NCBI GenBank assembly: GCA_011742915.1
Contig: JAAQTN010000014.1
Location: 48,261-112,260, forward strand
Reading direction: 5' to 3'
Source: Billgrantia desiderata
GTDB taxonomy: Bacteria > Pseudomonadota > Gammaproteobacteria > Pseudomonadales > Halomonadaceae
Length of the DNA: 64,000 bases
Shown here: piece after piece, positions 1-7,649 of the stretch
Position numbering within the stretch: position 1 is the stretch's first letter
How the letters are laid out: every line of letters begins with the position of its first letter
The notes under the pieces: generated by a model
What the model was told of the DNA's origin: nothing
The model's database searches: none
What the model saw: only the letters and a program-made list of their open reading frames with translations
Translations under genes and position numbers: made by a program

Positions 1-94
1 CCATGGACGACACCGTCCTGCCACCCGTGATCACGCTCATCGCATTGACGATATCCGCTACCTTGGCCATCGTTGTTCTCCTCGCATCAGCCAT

Positions 95-150
95 AAAAAA
101 AGACCGCCAGCACAGCGAGAGGCGTAATGCCTCAAACTGCGCTGACGGTC
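95..150 (-). terminator. Rho-independent terminator
   Basis: On the minus strand two arms of about 21 nt, starting GACCGTCAGC and ending GCTGGCGGTC, form an imperfect hairpin closed by GAGGC...GCCTC. A run of seven T follows. It lies about 85 bp past the stop of the leftward DUF2294 gene and probably ends that transcript. Confidence 0.85.
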
Positions 151-234
151 TCGAGCACTCGCCTTCTCAGGGCGAGTTCACATCACCAGTCAGTCTTGCC
201 TGCGGAGTTGCGGACCATGCCCGACGCCTGAGCG

Positions 235-648
235 TCAGAGGTAGTCGCGCACATCCTTCTTCAGTACCACCACCGTGGCAGAAAGCTCGGCCTCGGCGTC
301 GTAGTCCTTGAAGATGGACAGGACCTCGAAGCCGTACTTCGCTACCAGCAGCTGCTTGAACTCGTGCTTGAATCCCTTGATGAGATAGTGGTCGGCCAGC
401 TCGCTCACGTTGCTGTTGAGCACGTTGAGGTAGCCAAGCGCCGGCACCCGCTTGTGCAGGGCGATGACGAGTATCCTGTCGCCCGCGATGTCCACCTTCT
501 GACGCACCACGCCGATACCGAAGATGCGATGGTTGACCTCGTTGTAGTCCTTGATCAGTTCCTGCTTGAGCTGGCCCAGGGAGCCGATACCCAGGGTGTC
601 GGCATGCGCGGAGCCTGTGCTCGAGAAGTCGCTGCTCAAAGCGCTCAT
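235..648 (-). CDS. DUF2294/MpsC-like small protein
   Basis: This 137-residue soluble protein has no signal peptide or membrane segment. The core (GIGVVRQKVDIAGDRILVIA, then a C-terminal half ending in a strand-rich ATVVVLKKDV segment) resembles the Na+-translocating-system MpsC/DUF2294 family, so the name is by family resemblance and the biochemical role is unproven. The start at 648 is preferred over an upstream ATG at 714 because GAGG sits 9 nt before it and the family match begins after it. The gene is monocistronic with its own terminator. A GGTATACC palindrome lies 46 bp upstream of the start and may be an operator. Confidence 0.6.
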   Translation of the reverse strand: MSALSSDFSSTGSAHADTLGIGSLGQLKQELIKDYNEVNHRIFGIGVVRQKVDIAGDRILVIALHKRVPALGYLNVLNSNVSELADHYLIKGFKHEFKQLLVAKYGFEVLSIFKDYDAEAELSATVVVLKKDVRDYL

Positions 649-693
649 AGGGGTCGACCTCAATCTCGATCCGGCTGGTTCCCAGAGGACATC

Positions 694-704
694 TGGTATA
701 CCAA
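694..704. promoter_or_regulatory. GGTATACC palindrome, possible GntR-type operator
   Basis: TGGTATACCAA lies 46 bp upstream of the DUF2294 start. The ten bases GGTATACCAA recur at 884-893. Short symmetric TGGTATACCA-like sites are typical of GntR-family regulators; no regulator of that family is encoded in this window, so its use as an operator is inference. Confidence 0.35.
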
Positions 705-882
705 TCTCATGCAAGGTCCAGCCTAGTCAAGCGGGAAAAATCTGTCAACAGGGAATAATCGATTATCTCAACCCACCGACATCCCCTTGCTACTCAGCTT
801 GCTACTCATCCGTATCGACGCCGACACCGCAGCGAAAGTGAGCCTGCCGAGAGGGCTCGATTTTCCGCTCAAGGCACACTTT

Positions 883-893
883 AGGTATACCAA
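883..893. promoter_or_regulatory. Second GGTATACC palindrome
   Basis: AGGTATACCAA lies 10 bp beyond the stop codon of the aconitase-like gene, 189 bp from the copy at 694-704. Between the two sites (715-882) there is no gene. The minus strand also has a weak GAGCC...GGCTC hairpin near 844-862 that could help end the aconitase transcript. Confidence 0.3.
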
Positions 894-902
894 GACACAG
901 GC

Positions 903-2888
903 TCATGATATGCCGGCCGCCCCCGCCGAGGCGCCTTTACCGCGACGGATGTGGTTGATGACCCCGCCACAGGCCAGCAGCTCACGCTGACGCGGAGTCA
1001 GGCCATGGTGCAGACGAAACGTGCCCTTGCCCACCACCTCGGCGGTGAGTTCGGCCCCGGCGGCAAGCTGGGCATGCAGATCGTGAATCACCAGGCTGTC
1101 GCCCTGCTCGAGGCGGTCGTAATCCTGCGCATCGATGAAGCTCAGCGGCAGCGCGCCGAAGCAGATCAGGTTCTGCCAGTGAATACGTGCGAAGCTCTTG
1201 GCCAGTACCGCCTGCAGGCCGAGGTACCGGGGTACCAGGGCAGCGTTCTCGCGACTCGAGCCCTGGCCGTAGTTGTGCCCCCCGACGATGGCGTGGCCGC
1301 CCAGTGTGCGCGTGTTCTCGGCGCGGCGCGCGTAGTCGGCATCCACCGCCTCGAAGGTGAACGGGGCCGAGGCGTAGACGCTGCTCCAGTAGGGCATGAC
1401 CCGCTGCCCGGCCGGCATGATGTCGTCGGTGGAAACGTTGTCGCCGGTGACCAGCAGCACCGGCACCTCGAGGGTATCGGGCAGCGCGGCGAGCTCCGGC
1501 AGGGCCGGGGTATTGTCGGTCTTCTGCAGCGGCTTGAGGCGCGCCTCGGCCAGCGGCAGCGGCGCCACGAACACATCGCGGTTGACCACCATCTGCGCGG
1601 GCTCGGCGATGCGCGGATAGGCCATGTCGAGGCTGCGCGGGTCGGCGATGGAGCCGGCCAGCGCCGAGGCGGCGGCGGTTTCCGGGCTGCACAGGAAAAC
1701 GCTGTCCTCGCGGGTGCCGGAGCGCCCCGGGAAGTTGCGCGGCACGGTGCGCAGGCTGTTGCGTCCTACCGCCGGCGCCTGGCCCATGCCGATACAGCCG
1801 TTGCAGCCGGTCTGGTGCAGCCGCGCCCCGCTGGCGACCAGATCGGCGAGATAGCCGTCTCGGATCAGCGTTGCCAGCACCTGGCGCGAGGAGGGATTGA
1901 TGTCCAGCGAAACCCCATCGGCCACGGTACGCCCTCGCACCATCTCGGCCACCACCGCAAAGTCGCGGTAGCCGGGATTGCCCGAAGAGCCGATGTAGGC
2001 CTGGTGCAGCGGCTCGCCGACCACCTCGCGCACCGGCACTACCTTGTCGGGGCTTGAGGGTAGCGCGATCAGCGGCTCGAGAGAGGACAGGTCGAGTACC
2101 TCCTCGCGGTCGTAGCTACAGCCGGGCTCGGCCGCCAGCGGCTTCCAGTCCGCCTCGCGGCCACGCGCCGCGAGGAAGCGCCGGGTCTCCTCGTCGCTGG
2201 GAAATACCGTAGCAGTAGCACCCATCTCGGTGCCCATGTTGGCCAGCACGTGGCGGTCCATGGCGGAGAGGTTCGCCAGACCCGGGCCGTGGTACTCGAT
2301 GATGGTGTTCTTGGCGCCGGCCACGCCGTGGCGTCGCAGCAGCTCGAGCACCGCGTCCTTGGCCGAGACCCAGTCGGGCAAGCTGCCCTCCAGACGAATG
2401 CCCCAGATCTCGGGCATGCTCAGGTAGAGCGGTTCGCCGGCCATGGCCATGGCGACCTCGATGCCGCCGGCACCGATGGCCAGCATGCCCAGCGAGCCGG
2501 CGGCGGTGGTGTGGCTGTCGCAGCCGACGATGGACTGGCCGGGAATGCCGAAGTGCTCCATGTGCACCGGATGGCTGATGCCGTTGCCCGGCCCGGAGTA
2601 CCACACGCCGAAGCGCTCGCAGGCGCTCTTGAGGAACAGGTAGGTCTCGGCGTTGAGGTTGTCGGCCTGGACCAGGCCATGGTCGATGTACTGCACGCTG
2701 GGCTGGGTCTTCACCCGGTCGAGCCCCATCGCCTCGAGCTCGAGCATCACCAGGGTGCCGAGCACGTCTTGCAGCAGGGCCTGGTCGATGCGCAGGGCGA
2801 TCTCGCTACCGGGCGTCAACTCGCCGTCGACGAGATGGTCGCGAATCAGCTGCTGGGCGAGGTTGAGCGGCATGGATGGCGTCGTCAT
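903..2888 (-). CDS. Aconitase/LeuCD-type hydro-lyase
   Basis: A 661-residue single-chain member of the aconitase superfamily. The N-terminal three-domain catalytic part shows VGCDSHTTAAGSLG and the paired-cysteine iron-sulfur motif GCNGCIGMGQAP. The C-terminal swivel domain shows GGHNYGQGSSRENAAL and SFARIHWQNL. The length equals LeuC plus LeuD fused and is far shorter than AcnA or AcnB (about 860-900), so it need not be a citrate-cycle aconitase. It is the last gene of a leftward operon with an HMG-CoA-lyase-type lyase and a CoA-transferase, which suggests hydration of an unsaturated dicarboxylate such as citraconate. Substrate assignment is inference; the family is certain. Start: ATG 2888 with GAGG about 10 nt upstream. 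Confidence 0.85.
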   Translation of the reverse strand: MTTPSMPLNLAQQLIRDHLVDGELTPGSEIALRIDQALLQDVLGTLVMLELEAMGLDRVKTQPSVQYIDHGLVQADNLNAETYLFLKSACERFGVWYSGPGNGISHPVHMEHFGIPGQSIVGCDSHTTAAGSLGMLAIGAGGIEVAMAMAGEPLYLSMPEIWGIRLEGSLPDWVSAKDAVLELLRRHGVAGAKNTIIEYHGPGLANLSAMDRHVLANMGTEMGATATVFPSDEETRRFLAARGREADWKPLAAEPGCSYDREEVLDLSSLEPLIALPSSPDKVVPVREVVGEPLHQAYIGSSGNPGYRDFAVVAEMVRGRTVADGVSLDINPSSRQVLATLIRDGYLADLVASGARLHQTGCNGCIGMGQAPAVGRNSLRTVPRNFPGRSGTREDSVFLCSPETAAASALAGSIADPRSLDMAYPRIAEPAQMVVNRDVFVAPLPLAEARLKPLQKTDNTPALPELAALPDTLEVPVLLVTGDNVSTDDIMPAGQRVMPYWSSVYASAPFTFEAVDADYARRAENTRTLGGHAIVGGHNYGQGSSRENAALVPRYLGLQAVLAKSFARIHWQNLICFGALPLSFIDAQDYDRLEQGDSLVIHDLHAQLAAGAELTAEVVGKGTFRLHHGLTPRQRELLACGGVINHIRRGKGASAGAAGIS

Positions 2889-2926
2889 TGTTATTGGCCT
2901 CTTGTCACGGTGAACGGTGGGCGGCG

Positions 2927-2990
2927 TCAGCGGGCCACATGGCGCCGGCGTCAGCGGGCCGGCATTGCGCCGGTGTCAGCGGGCCGGCAT
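2927..2990. repeat. Triplicated 3' end of the lyase gene
   Basis: The motif TCAGCGGGCC(GGCAT) occurs at 2927, 2951 and 2976, a spacing of 24-25 bp. The copy at 2976 encodes the last codons (MPAR) and stop of the lyase gene. The other two lie downstream in the 3' flank, so the gene's tail has been tandemly copied. Confidence 0.8.
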
Positions 2991-3902
2991 TGAGTAGCGC
3001 CGATCCGCCTTGCCGGCCTTCACCACCTGCCCGGGGGTATCGTGGCCGACCAGCGCCGGCAGCATGGCGGAGGCCGCCAGCAGGGCGTCCAGATCGACGC
3101 CGGTCGAGACGCCCATCTGCTCGAACATGTGCACCAGGTCCTCGGTACAGACGTTGCCGGTGGCACCGGGGGCGTAGGGGCAGCCCCCCAGCCCGCCCAG
3201 CGAGGCATCGAAGCGCACGATGCCCGCCTGCCAGGCGGCCAGGGCATTGGCCAGCCCCATGCCGCGGGTATTGTGGAAATGCAGGGTGAAGGGAATCCCG
3301 GGGAAGCGCGCCTGCGCCGCCTCGCAGAGTCGCGCCACCTGGGCCGGGTTGGCCATCCCGGTGGTGTCGCACAGCGTCACCCCCTGCACGCCCAGCGCCA
3401 GCTGACGCTCCACCAGCTCGAGCACGCGCGCCTCGGGCACCTCGCCCTCGAACGGGCAGCCGAAGCTGGTCGAGAGCGAGGCGTTGACGAAGACGTTGCG
3501 GCCGCGAGGGTCGCCACGCAGCGCCTCGACGATGGCGGCGAACTGTTCGAGGGACTGCTCCGGGGTCATGCGCAGGTTGGCCAGGCCGTGGGAATCGCTG
3601 GCCGACATCACCAGATTGACCTCGTCCACCCGGCACTCCAGCGCCCGCTCCAGTCCTTTGACGTTGGGCACCAGCACGGTGATGCCCACGTCGTCACGGC
3701 GCTGTATGCCGCTCACGACCTCGGCCGCATCGCGCAGGTTGGGGATGGCCTTGGGCGAGACGAAGGAGGTGGCCTCGATGCGCGCCAGCCCGGTGGCGGA
3801 GAGCGCATCGATCAGGCGGATCTTGTCCGCGGTGGGCACGAAGGTCGCCTCGATCTGAAAGCCGTCGCGGGGCGCCACTTCGTTGATCTGCAGTTGGGTC
3901 AT
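2976..3902 (-). CDS. HMG-CoA lyase family lyase
   Basis: A 308-residue TIM-barrel lyase that cleaves a 3-hydroxy-3-methyl-acyl-CoA. Visible motifs are EVAPRDGFQ near the N-terminus, LCDTTGMANP, LHFHNTRGMGLANALAA (metal-binding His pair) and the family signature with catalytic Cys, SLGGLGGCPYAPGATGN. The family includes hydroxymethylglutaryl-CoA lyase and R-citramalyl-CoA lyase (acetyl-CoA plus pyruvate). There are no leucine-degradation genes nearby, and the next gene upstream is a CoA-transferase, so a citramalyl-CoA-like substrate is at least as likely as HMG-CoA. GGAG lies 7 nt before the ATG at 3902. The 3' end is tandemly repeated downstream. Confidence 0.88.
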   Translation of the reverse strand: MTQLQINEVAPRDGFQIEATFVPTADKIRLIDALSATGLARIEATSFVSPKAIPNLRDAAEVVSGIQRRDDVGITVLVPNVKGLERALECRVDEVNLVMSASDSHGLANLRMTPEQSLEQFAAIVEALRGDPRGRNVFVNASLSTSFGCPFEGEVPEARVLELVERQLALGVQGVTLCDTTGMANPAQVARLCEAAQARFPGIPFTLHFHNTRGMGLANALAAWQAGIVRFDASLGGLGGCPYAPGATGNVCTEDLVHMFEQMGVSTGVDLDALLAASAMLPALVGHDTPGQVVKAGKADRRYSMPAR

Positions 3903-3927
3903 GCTGGCTCCGGTGTCGGTCGAGGGG

Positions 3928-5133
3928 TCAGATGATGCCTGCGGCGCGCAGCTTGGCGCGGGTCTCGCTGTCGATGCCCAGCTCGTCGAGCACCTCGTCG
4001 GTATGCTGCCCCAGCGCCGGACCGCCGTTGCCCAGACGCCCAGGGGTAGCGCTGAGCCGCGGCAGTACGCCGGGCACCTTGAGCGGCTTGCCGTTGGGCC
4101 GGGTGATGGTCTGGATCATCTCCCGCGCCAGATAGTGCGGGTCGCTGGCGATATCGGCAGCGGTATAGGGATAGCCGCAGGGCACCCGGGCGTCATCCAG
4201 GGCGGCCAGGATGGCGTCGCGGTCGCGCTGGCAGGTCCAGGCCTCGATGGCGGCGTCGATCTCCTCGGCGCGCCGCGCCCGACCGTCGTTGTGGGCCAGC
4301 CCAGGATCCTCGGCCAGGTCGCGGCGGCCGATCACGCCCATCAGGCGCTTGAAGATGCTGTCGCCGTTGCCGGCAATCAAGACGAAGTCGCCGTGGCGGG
4401 TACGGTAGGCGTTGGACGGCGTGATGCCCGGCAGGGCACTGCCGCTGGGCTCGCGCACCTCGCCGGTGGCGTCATACTCCGGCAGCAGGCTCTCCATCAT
4501 GGCGAACACGGACTCGTACAGCGCCACGTCGATCTCCTGGCCCAGGCCGCTGCGGGCGCGCTCCTGCAGCGCCAGCAAAGTGCCGATGACCGCATAGAGC
4601 GCCGACAGCGAGTCGCCGATGCTCACGCCGACCCGAACCGAGGGCTCGCCGGGCTGGCCGGTGAGGTAGCGCAGCCCGCCCATGGCCTCGCCGATCACCC
4701 CGAAGCCGGGCTTGTCGCGGTAAGGGCCGCTCTGGCCGAAGCCAGAGACGTGCACCATGATCAGCCCGGGGTTGTGCTTGGCCAGCGCCTCGTAGCCGAG
4801 CCCCCAGCCCTCGAGCGTACCGGGGCGAAAGTTCTCCACCAGCACGTCGGCCTCCGCTGCCAACCGACGCACCATGTCCTGGCCTTCCTCGCTGCGCAGG
4901 TCCAGCGTGATGGAGCGTTTGGTGCGGCTCTGCACATGCCACCACAGCGAGGTGCCATCCTCGATGATTCGCCACTTGCGAAGGGGGTCACCCGTGCCCG
5001 GCGGCTCGACCTTGATCACGTCGGCGCCGAACTCACCCAGCAGTTTGGTGGCGAAGGGGCCGGCGATCAGCTGGCCGAGCTCGAGAACCTTGAGACCGGC
5101 CAGTGGGAGCTGGCGAGACGCGGGGCTGGGCAT
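3928..5133 (-). CDS. CaiB/BaiF family class III CoA-transferase
   Basis: A 401-residue cytosolic CoA-transferase that moves CoA from a donor such as succinyl-CoA to a carboxylic acid. The N-terminal LKVLELGQLIAGPFATKLLG, the FGADVIKVEPP strand and the SIGDSLSALYAVIG segment with the expected catalytic Asp all fit the family. The start at 5133 (MPSPASRQ) is chosen over one 54 bp upstream because AGGAG lies 8 nt before it. It is the first gene of the operon with the lyase (25 bp downstream) and the hydro-lyase, and diverges from a LysR gene. The succinyl-CoA:citramalate transferase of the 3-hydroxypropionate cycle belongs to this class, which supports a citramalate-type reading; the acceptor is not shown by sequence. 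Confidence 0.87.
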   Translation of the reverse strand: MPSPASRQLPLAGLKVLELGQLIAGPFATKLLGEFGADVIKVEPPGTGDPLRKWRIIEDGTSLWWHVQSRTKRSITLDLRSEEGQDMVRRLAAEADVLVENFRPGTLEGWGLGYEALAKHNPGLIMVHVSGFGQSGPYRDKPGFGVIGEAMGGLRYLTGQPGEPSVRVGVSIGDSLSALYAVIGTLLALQERARSGLGQEIDVALYESVFAMMESLLPEYDATGEVREPSGSALPGITPSNAYRTRHGDFVLIAGNGDSIFKRLMGVIGRRDLAEDPGLAHNDGRARRAEEIDAAIEAWTCQRDRDAILAALDDARVPCGYPYTAADIASDPHYLAREMIQTITRPNGKPLKVPGVLPRLSATPGRLGNGGPALGQHTDEVLDELGIDSETRAKLRAAGII

Positions 5134-5216
5134 GAAGTGCACTCCTGGCAAAACCCTGTGAATTCCAGTGAGGATGTGCCAGCGCAACCGCTCCTACAAT
5201 TAGAGAATGGGTAACT

Positions 5217-5241
5217 CTGGTTTCGCTTGACACGAAACCAG
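5217..5241. promoter_or_regulatory. Perfect palindrome between CoA-transferase and LysR
   Basis: CTGGTTTCG and CGAAACCAG are perfect 9-bp arms around a 7-bp spacer (CTTGACA). The site is 39 bp upstream of the LysR start and 84 bp upstream of the divergent CoA-transferase start, as expected for a LysR-type operator that controls both directions. Confidence 0.65.
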
Positions 5242-5279
5242 GGGTAGGATGACCCCATACTGCACCTGGAGCCTTACCC

Positions 5280-6203
5280 ATGCGCCGCTTCGATTTCGTC
5301 ACCCTTCGCCTGTTCGTCGCCATTGCCGATGAAGGGCAGCTGACGGCCGCCGCGCAGCGCGAGCACATGGCCCTGGCCGCCGTGAGCAAGCGGGTCAGCG
5401 ATCTCGAAGCCATGGTCGGCAGCGAGCTGCTCTATCGCCGTTCCCGTGGCGTCGAGCTCACCCCCGCCGGACAGGCCTTCCTGCACCATGCGCGCCGTAT
5501 CCTCGAAGACGTTTCGCGTCTCGAAGCGGAGCTCAGCGAGTACGGCGAGGGGGTACGGGGCCATGTGCGCATCCACTCCAACACCTCGGCGATCATCGCC
5601 TTCCTGCCCCAGGACCTCAGCGCCTTCTCGCGGGAATTCCCGCAGATCAAGCTCGATCTGCAGGAACGCAACAGCGCAGAGGCGATCAGCGCCGTGCAGG
5701 ATGGCATTGCCGACGTGGGTATCTTCGCCGGACACGTGGCGGCCGACGGCCTCGAGGTGCGCCCCTACCGGCACGACCAGTTGGTGCTGGTGACCCCCGA
5801 GGATCATCCGCTCTCTCAGCGCGAACGACTGTTCCTGCACGAGGCCACCGAGTACGACTTCGTCGGGCTGCAGCAGGACACCTCGCTGCAGTCGCTGCTG
5901 CACGAACAAGCCAATCAGACCGGCCGCACCCTGCGCATGCGTATCCAGGTACGCAGCTTCGATGCCATCTGCCGCATGATCCATCACGGCATGGGCATCG
6001 GCGTGCTACCCCAGCGCACGCTCTATCAGGACCTGCGCGACCTGCGCCTGCGTCTGATCCCGCTGGCCGACGACTGGGCGCGCCGGGAGATCGTCATCGG
6101 CATGCGCCACTACGAGACGCTGCCGGTGGTGGCACGTCACCTCGTCGACCACCTGCTGCAGCCGCGCCAGGCGCAGGGCGCGTCTTTCTTCGACAAAAGT
6201 TGA
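5280..6203 (+). CDS. LysR-family transcriptional regulator
   Basis: A 307-residue regulator. The N-terminal winged helix (about residues 4-63) contains LTAAAQREHMALAAVSKRVS and LLYRRSRGVELTPAGQAFL, and is followed by a periplasmic-binding-like effector domain (about 90-295). It is divergent from the CoA-transferase/lyase/hydro-lyase operon with a 25-bp palindrome between them, so it is the likely regulator of that operon and possibly of the downstream TAXI transporter. The effector is probably a substrate or intermediate of the pathway; that is inference from position. Confidence 0.92.
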   Translation: MRRFDFVTLRLFVAIADEGQLTAAAQREHMALAAVSKRVSDLEAMVGSELLYRRSRGVELTPAGQAFLHHARRILEDVSRLEAELSEYGEGVRGHVRIHSNTSAIIAFLPQDLSAFSREFPQIKLDLQERNSAEAISAVQDGIADVGIFAGHVAADGLEVRPYRHDQLVLVTPEDHPLSQRERLFLHEATEYDFVGLQQDTSLQSLLHEQANQTGRTLRMRIQVRSFDAICRMIHHGMGIGVLPQRTLYQDLRDLRLRLIPLADDWARREIVIGMRHYETLPVVARHLVDHLLQPRQAQGASFFDKS

Positions 6204-6330
6204 ACACAACCTGACCAAGCCTGAGCACATTCGTCGCCAACCCCGGCGGCTTTCAAGCAAGGGTGCCTCTCCTCTCCTCCCTGACTCGCGTATGAGCGAG
6301 TGGAATCAAGCAAATAGCTCATCAGAGCGA

Positions 6331-6355
6331 TATTGGCGCCCGCTACGGGCCAATA
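6331..6355. promoter_or_regulatory. 25-bp inverted repeat upstream of the TAXI operon
   Basis: TATTGGC and GCCAATA flank an 11-base core, with GCCCG/CGGGC adding inner pairing. It lies in the 364-bp gap 6204-6567, which holds no gene, about 210 bp before the start of the TAXI binding protein. It may be an operator or a leader hairpin; nothing else in the gap is recognisable. Confidence 0.45.
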
Positions 6356-6567
6356 CCCGTCAGCACATTCAGAGCGCCTGGCTTCGTCTGCTGCGAAGGC
6401 TGGTTAATGATTCATCAATATACACCCCGCCGGTCAGCCGTTATGAATGCTTTAGCCAGTGACTCTCCTGGCCTGCGCCATGACGTTCGCTTGACCTTCG
6501 CGTAGTGGCGCAGAACAGAACGACAAACAGCACGACAAGACACGCCAAACACCGAGAGGACATAACA

Positions 6568-7551
6568 ATGACATCGTTTACCCGCAAGGCACGCCTGCTG
6601 ATTCCCGCTTCACTGCTGGCCATCGGTAGCCTCGGCGCCACGAGCGCCCAGGCCAATACCTCCCTCAACATCGGTGCCGTGCCCACCGGCACCGGCTGGT
6701 TCTTCGGTATCTCCGAGGGCGCTCGCGTCATCAGTGCCAACACCCCCTATGAAATCACCGTGCGCGAGACCGGCGGCACCCGCGAGAACGCCATCCGCCT
6801 GACCCGGGGCGAGCTCGACCTGGCTTTCACCGAGGCCCTGGTGGGCTACGAGATGTACAACGGCACCGGCCGATTCGAAGACACCCCCAATCCTGATGCC
6901 CGCCTGGTCTACTGGATCGCCCCTTCCACCATGCACTGGGCGGTACGCGAGGACTCCGGCATCGAGGACTTCGAAGGGCTCAACGGCCAGCGCTTCAACC
7001 CCAGCAGCATCGGCGGCGGCGGCGAATACATCACCGAGCTGGTGTTCGACATTCTCGGGGTGGCGCCCGACTTCCAGCGCATGCGCATCGACGATGCTGC
7101 CGAGGGGGTAGTCGACGGCCGCCTGGTGGGCTTCAGCTACAACGGCGTACCGCCGATTCCGGCCTTCACCGAGGTCCACTCCTCACGCACGCTGCGCCTG
7201 CTGTCGCTGACCGACGAGCAGGTCGAACAGGTGACGGAAGAGCTGCCCTTCCTCGCCGGCACCGTGATTCCCGAAGGCACCTACCGCGACATGCCGGAAG
7301 CGACCTCGCTGGGCATCTACATGGGGGTGGCGGCCAACGCCGACCTCAGCGACGACACCGTCTATGAGATCACCAAGGCGTACTGGGAGAACCACGAGCA
7401 GGTGGCCAACTCCTTCAAGCCGGCCGAAGGCGTGACACCGCAGACCGTGATCGACAACGCCACCTTCCCGCTGCATGCCGGCGCCCTGCGCTACTACCAG
7501 GAACTGGGCCTCGACATTCCCGAGGAGGTCATTCCCCCCGAAGCGCAGTGA
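6568..7551 (+). CDS. TAXI-family TRAP substrate-binding protein, copy 1
   Basis: A 327-residue periplasmic binding protein. The signal peptide (KARLLIPASLLAIGSLGA, cleavage after SAQA) is followed by the TAXI fold: GAVPTGTGWFFGISEGAR, then ETGGTRENAIRLTRGELDL. It delivers an organic acid to the fused permease encoded 98 bp downstream. The start at 6568 is preferred over an ATG at 6505 because GAGAGGA sits 8 nt before it and it leads straight into the signal peptide. A second binding protein of the same length and very similar sequence follows at 11100. The ligand is unknown; the neighbouring catabolic genes suggest a C4-C6 hydroxy- or dicarboxylic acid. Confidence 0.9.
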   Translation: MTSFTRKARLLIPASLLAIGSLGATSAQANTSLNIGAVPTGTGWFFGISEGARVISANTPYEITVRETGGTRENAIRLTRGELDLAFTEALVGYEMYNGTGRFEDTPNPDARLVYWIAPSTMHWAVREDSGIEDFEGLNGQRFNPSSIGGGGEYITELVFDILGVAPDFQRMRIDDAAEGVVDGRLVGFSYNGVPPIPAFTEVHSSRTLRLLSLTDEQVEQVTEELPFLAGTVIPEGTYRDMPEATSLGIYMGVAANADLSDDTVYEITKAYWENHEQVANSFKPAEGVTPQTVIDNATFPLHAGALRYYQELGLDIPEEVIPPEAQ

Positions 7552-7562
7552 TCCACGCGCCT

Positions 7563-7583
7563 CCGCGGGCCTGGTGCCCGCGG
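7563..7583 (+). promoter_or_regulatory. Intercistronic hairpin between binding protein and permease
   Basis: CCGCGGGC and GCCCGCGG are perfect arms around the 5-base loop CTGGT. The hairpin begins 11 bp after the binding-protein stop. It is not followed by a T run, so it more likely stabilises the upstream mRNA, giving more binding protein than permease, than terminates transcription. Confidence 0.6.
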
Positions 7584-7649
7584 GGGTTCTCGTCGTCCTT
7601 TTCCTGACGCACCGCCCTGGCTCGATGCCGCGGTGCGGGAGTCATCCGA

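Noticed and set aside
3-311. A 102-codon rightward frame with a hydrophobic N-terminus
   Set aside because: It runs through the terminator hairpin at 95-150 and into the antisense of the DUF2294 gene, and its C-terminal half is low-complexity. Only the first 30 codons look like a membrane segment, and no ribosome site can be judged at the window edge.
951-2057. A 368-codon frame opposite the aconitase-like gene
   Set aside because: It has no family motifs and is His/Gly/Arg-rich, as expected for the complement of a GC-rich gene.
3883-5214. A 443-codon frame opposite the CoA-transferase gene
   Set aside because: It is antisense to a strongly supported gene, with no recognisable motif.
6204-6567. 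A small RNA or riboswitch in the gap before the first TAXI gene
   Set aside because: Apart from the 25-bp inverted repeat no conserved aptamer pattern or terminator was seen.
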